From positions 1 to 8,368 of the forward strand of contig JANPGR010000099.1 in NCBI GenBank assembly GCA_031424015.1: a stretch of 8,368 nt of DNA, in the 5' to 3' direction. Positions 5,992 to 8,368 of the stretch are shown piece by piece (position 1 is the stretch's first letter; every line of letters starts with the position of its first letter). This DNA comes from JANPGR01 sp031424015 (GTDB taxonomy: Bacteria > Patescibacteriota > Minisyncoccia > Phycocordibacterales > UBA1006). Made by a program: the position numbers and the translations under genes. The notes below the pieces were generated by a model. It had not been told where the DNA came from, made no database searches, and worked only from the letters and a program-made list of their open reading frames with translations.

Positions 5992-6339
5992 ATGTCACGT
6001 ATCAAACGAGGAACCATGTCCCTAAAACGTCGTCGCAACATCCTAGCCCAAGTAAAAGGCTATCGTAACGGACGCAGTACAAAAGAACGCCAAGCACGCG
6101 AAGCAATCTACCACGCAGGTAATCACGCATTTGCGGGTCGCCGCGACAAAAAAGGAGATTTCCGCAGATTATGGAATGTACGCATCAATGCTGCTGTACG
6201 TCCACTCGGATTATCTTACTCTGTATTTATCAACAAACTCAAAATGGCTAACATCGAAATCAACCGTAAAATGTTGTCAGTCATCGCAGCAGAACGCCCA
6301 GAAGTATTCGCAGAAATATTCAAAACTGCACAGAAATAA
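5992..6339 (+). CDS. rplT: 50S ribosomal protein L20
   Basis: L20 binds 23S rRNA early in large-subunit assembly and in many bacteria also represses its own operon. The 115-aa product matches the family along its whole length: a basic N-terminal arm MSRIKRGTMSLKRRRNIL, then VKGYRNGRS at 21-29, AGRRDKKGDFRRLWNVRINA at 48-67 (compare YRDRRQRKRDFRALWIARINA) and GLSYSVFINKLK at 73-84 with MLSVIAAERPEVF near the end. The start at 5992 gives the standard N-terminus; a second ATG at 6016 would remove conserved arm residues. The 15 bp after rpmI hold no Shine-Dalgarno (the sequence there is CCCCTCCTACC, the opposite polarity), so translation may rely on coupling to rpmI. It ends just before a palindromic terminator. 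Confidence 0.96.
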   Translation: MSRIKRGTMSLKRRRNILAQVKGYRNGRSTKERQAREAIYHAGNHAFAGRRDKKGDFRRLWNVRINAAVRPLGLSYSVFINKLKMANIEINRKMLSVIAAERPEVFAEIFKTAQK

Positions 6340-6350
6340 CTTCCGTACAC

Positions 6351-6384
6351 TATAAAACCCTCTTGATATCAAGAGGGTTTTATA
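6351..6384. terminator. Perfect 34-bp palindromic, bidirectional intrinsic terminator
   Basis: The sequence is identical on both strands over 34 bp, centred on GATATC. The stem core CCCTCTTG/CAAGAGGG has an ATAT loop and is flanked by A4 on the left and T4 on the right, so it forms a Rho-independent terminator in either direction. It lies 12 bp after the rplT stop and ends the rpmI-rplT transcript before the hisS promoter. Confidence 0.9.
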
Positions 6385-6406
6385 TTAGACACAAAGAATA
6401 CTCTAC

Positions 6407-6433
6407 CTGTCAATACCCTATCTATGGTATAGT
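6407..6433 (+). promoter_or_regulatory. hisS promoter (leaderless)
   Basis: Extended -10 TGGTATAGT (6425-6433) ends 8 nt before the ATG at 6442, so the mRNA should start within about 2 nt of the start codon. CTGTCA (6407-6412) is a 4-of-6 -35 match at a short 15-bp spacing and may not matter given the TG extension. Confidence 0.65.
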
Positions 6434-6441
6434 ACACACAT

Positions 6442-7746
6442 ATGCCACGAATCCAATCTACAAAAGACACCGAATACACCAGCCCAAAGGGTATGCGTGA
6501 TATTTTCGGTGCAGAATTCTACGAAATGCAAGGTTTTTTTGAAAAAGCCCAAGAAGTCGCAATGTATTATGGGTTCGATCCAATCGATACGCCAATCCTC
6601 GAACATCAGGAAATCTGGCTCAGATCTTCGCTCGAATCTGATACCACATTAAAAGAAATGTACACTCTGACGACCAAAGGCGGTGACAAGCTGGCAATGC
6701 GCCCAGAGAGGACTACAGCTATTATGCGTGCGTACATCGAACACAACATGCGTGCTTGGAGTCAGCCTGTAATGCTGTATCACTATGGACCGACATTCCG
6801 CTATGAAAAACCTGCGGCAGGGCGTTATCGACAGTTCCATAGTTTTGACCTCGATATCCTCGGGACCGAAGCACCTATCGCTGATGCAATCGTGATCCAC
6901 AGTGCACTCAGAATCCTCGCAGAATGTGGCGCGCCTGCGAATATTTTCGTAGAAATCAACTCTATCGGCGATGCGGATTCACGAAAAGAGTTGGAAAAAG
7001 AACTCCGCGCGTATTACAAAAAACACAGCACAAAGATATCCGCAGCAGACCGAGAACATGTGAAAACCAATGTCCTCAAAGTTCTGGACTCCAAAGACCC
7101 TGCAACTATCGAAGTCAATATGGATGCCCCAAAGAGTATTGATTTTCTCAGTAACTCAGCAAAGAAACATTTCAAAGCAGTATTGGAATATCTAGACGAA
7201 CTCGGTGTTACCTATCGCATCAATCATAGTCTCGTGCGCGGATTGGATTATTATACTCATACCGTATTCGAAATTGTTGAACCCGTTACTGATCCAGAGA
7301 CAGGTGTTACTCATACGCATGCAATCGTGGGCGGAGGACGTTATGATTATCTGGCTCAATCACTCGGCCACAAAAAGGAAGTCCCCGCAGTCGGCGTCGG
7401 AATGGGAGCAGAGCGAATATTGGCTGCAACCTGGTGGAAGCATTTGTCACCTCGCATCATGAAAACTCCAACCACATATTTCATCCAAATAGGATTCGAG
7501 GCAAAGTTAAAATCTCTCTCAATTATCGAAGATCTCCGCAAGTCAAAAATCCCAATCTTGCAATCACTTTCAAAAGACAAACTTAGTATCCAGTTGGTTG
7601 CAGCAGAAAAATCTGGAGTAGAAACTATCCTCATATTTGGTCAACGCGAAGCTATTGACAATACTGTGATCATTCGTGATGTGAAATCTGGATCTCAAAA
7701 AACAGTCAAATTGGACAAAATGATAGAAACACTAAAAAAGAAATAA
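6442..7746 (+). CDS. hisS: Histidine--tRNA ligase (HisRS)
   Basis: HisRS is a cytoplasmic class II synthetase that charges tRNA-His with histidine using ATP. The 434-aa protein has the family's normal length and order: PKGMRDIFG at 15-23, motif 1 around DTPILE at 49-54, RPER at 87-90, motif 2 FRYEKPAAGRYRQFHSFDLD at 119-138 (Arg120), the His-specific box LVRGLDYYTHTVFE at 264-277 (Arg266), GGGRYDYL at 297-304 and motif 3 VGVGMGAERIL at 317-327 (Arg325). The anticodon-binding domain follows from about 343. In motif 2 the usual QF/YHQ-x-x-x-E reads QFHS-F-D-L-D, so the residue matching histidine-binding Gln127 of E. coli is Ser134 and Glu131 is Asp138. There is no Shine-Dalgarno. def follows after 26 bp and is probably co-transcribed. 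Confidence 0.96.
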   Translation: MPRIQSTKDTEYTSPKGMRDIFGAEFYEMQGFFEKAQEVAMYYGFDPIDTPILEHQEIWLRSSLESDTTLKEMYTLTTKGGDKLAMRPERTTAIMRAYIEHNMRAWSQPVMLYHYGPTFRYEKPAAGRYRQFHSFDLDILGTEAPIADAIVIHSALRILAECGAPANIFVEINSIGDADSRKELEKELRAYYKKHSTKISAADREHVKTNVLKVLDSKDPATIEVNMDAPKSIDFLSNSAKKHFKAVLEYLDELGVTYRINHSLVRGLDYYTHTVFEIVEPVTDPETGVTHTHAIVGGGRYDYLAQSLGHKKEVPAVGVGMGAERILAATWWKHLSPRIMKTPTTYFIQIGFEAKLKSLSIIEDLRKSKIPILQSLSKDKLSIQLVAAEKSGVETILIFGQREAIDNTVIIRDVKSGSQKTVKLDKMIETLKKK

Positions 7747-7772
7747 ATCTCTCCTATAAACTCTATTACTTT

Positions 7773-8303
7773 ATGGGTAATTTTACGCTACACTGGGAAC
7801 AAAAAATCGTACAAAAGGGTCACCCAGCCCTATCAAGGCCTACTCAACCTGTACCGATTGAAGCTATTTCGGGGAAAGAAATTCAATCCCTCATAGCAGA
7901 TATGCACAGAATTCTCGCGACTCAGGATGACGGAGTTGCCCTCGCTGCACCCCAGATCGGAGCTGATGTGCAAATATTTGTAGTATCACCAAAAGTATTT
8001 CCTAAAATGCATTCTCTTGAACGACTAACGTATATCAACCCAACCATCATCCGATCATCAAAACAAATGCAAGAAATGCAAGAAGGCTGTCTGTCAGTAC
8101 GCGGTTGGTATGGAGAAACACTCAGGCATGTCAGATCATCCGTACGAGCCTATGATGAGCTAGGGCGAGTATTCACCCGAGACGCATCAGGATTATTATC
8201 GCAAATATTTCAACATGAAATAGACCACCTAAAAGGAATTCTATTTGATAGTCATGCCTGCGATCTGTACGAAGTAGAGATAGCTGAAAATCTGACACAG
8301 TAG
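7773..8303 (+). CDS. def: Peptide deformylase
   Basis: Peptide deformylase removes the formyl group from the N-terminal methionine of new proteins at the ribosome, using a bound metal (commonly Fe2+). All three active-site motifs are intact: GVALAAPQIG at 54-63 (family GxGxAAPQ), EGCLS at 104-108 with metal ligand Cys106, and QHEIDHLKG at 147-155 with ligands His148 and His152 and catalytic Glu149. At 176 aa the length is typical. The start codon gives a short leader before the KGHPAL segment that precedes the usual first helix. There is no Shine-Dalgarno. A TATAAA at 7755-7760 could be an internal -10, but with only 26 bp after hisS and no terminator between, co-transcription is the simpler reading. 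fmt, its common partner, is not within the remaining 65 bp. Confidence 0.96.
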   Translation: MGNFTLHWEQKIVQKGHPALSRPTQPVPIEAISGKEIQSLIADMHRILATQDDGVALAAPQIGADVQIFVVSPKVFPKMHSLERLTYINPTIIRSSKQMQEMQEGCLSVRGWYGETLRHVRSSVRAYDELGRVFTRDASGLLSQIFQHEIDHLKGILFDSHACDLYEVEIAENLTQ

Positions 8304-8316
8304 AGAAATTGGAACG

Positions 8317-8349
8317 GAATGGGCCGACTGCGGAGCAGTCAGCTCATTC
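8317..8349. terminator. Strong hairpin downstream of def, possible terminator
   Basis: Eight pairs (8317-8324 with 8342-8349, one G-T), one C/A mismatch (8325/8341) and six pairs (8326-8331 with 8335-8340) close a GGA loop. It lies 13 bp after the def stop. The tail on the plus strand (CGTATTTCTGTATTTTT) is T-rich but interrupted, so it is either a non-ideal terminator or a palindromic intergenic repeat. The window ends 19 bp later. Confidence 0.6.
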
Positions 8350-8368
8350 GTATTTCTGTATTTTTCCT

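Noticed and set aside
1..8368. CRISPR array, transposase or defence genes
   Set aside because: No regularly spaced direct repeats, no DDE/integrase motifs and no nuclease or toxin motifs were found on either strand.

Overview
The window looks like a chromosomal stretch from a reduced-genome bacterium, most likely of the Patescibacteria/CPR type. Three things point there: minimal-length versions of housekeeping proteins (63-aa L35, 115-aa L20, an RsmI without the usual C-terminal extension), an uncoupled operon structure (rpmI-rplT with no infC), and an almost complete absence of Shine-Dalgarno sequences. This placement is inferred from overall character, not from a marker-gene tree. The standard code fits: TAA, TAG and TGA all end genes where the protein families are expected to end, apart from the unrecognised protein, whose end cannot be judged.

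Layout. Positions 1-118 hold the 3' end of an unrecognised plus-strand gene. It converges on a large, very AT-rich minus-strand gene (192-2363) for a 723-aa protein that I cannot assign. Further along on the minus strand come rsmI (16S rRNA 2'-O-methyltransferase), a gene-free 285-bp stretch holding palindromic repeats, a tRNA-Phe(GAA) gene, and gyrB. From 5785 the plus strand carries rpmI-rplT (ribosomal proteins L35 and L20), a perfect palindromic terminator, hisS (histidyl-tRNA synthetase) and def (peptide deformylase). The window ends just after a hairpin downstream of def. gyrB and rpmI are divergent and share a 144-bp intergenic region.

The recognisable genes serve the core information machinery: DNA supercoiling (GyrB), ribosome structure (L35, L20), rRNA modification (RsmI), tRNA supply and charging (tRNA-Phe, HisRS) and N-terminal maturation of new proteins (Def). 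The 723-aa gene is the outlier in composition and in lacking any known domain.

The most striking pattern is regulatory. Four protein genes (the 723-aa gene, gyrB, rpmI, hisS) and the tRNA gene each have an extended -10 element (TG-N-TATNNT type) ending only 8-9 nt before the start codon or the mature tRNA 5' end. With normal promoter geometry, transcription would begin 0-3 nt before the AUG, so leaderless mRNAs appear to be the rule here. None of the seven complete protein genes has a recognisable Shine-Dalgarno site. Other points of interest are a dispersed-type palindromic repeat next to the tRNA, a hairpin that touches the tRNA 5' end and contains its putative -10 box, G37 in tRNA-Phe, and unusual residues in HisRS and GyrB. 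I found no CRISPR array, transposase, defence system or other clearly new multi-gene system.
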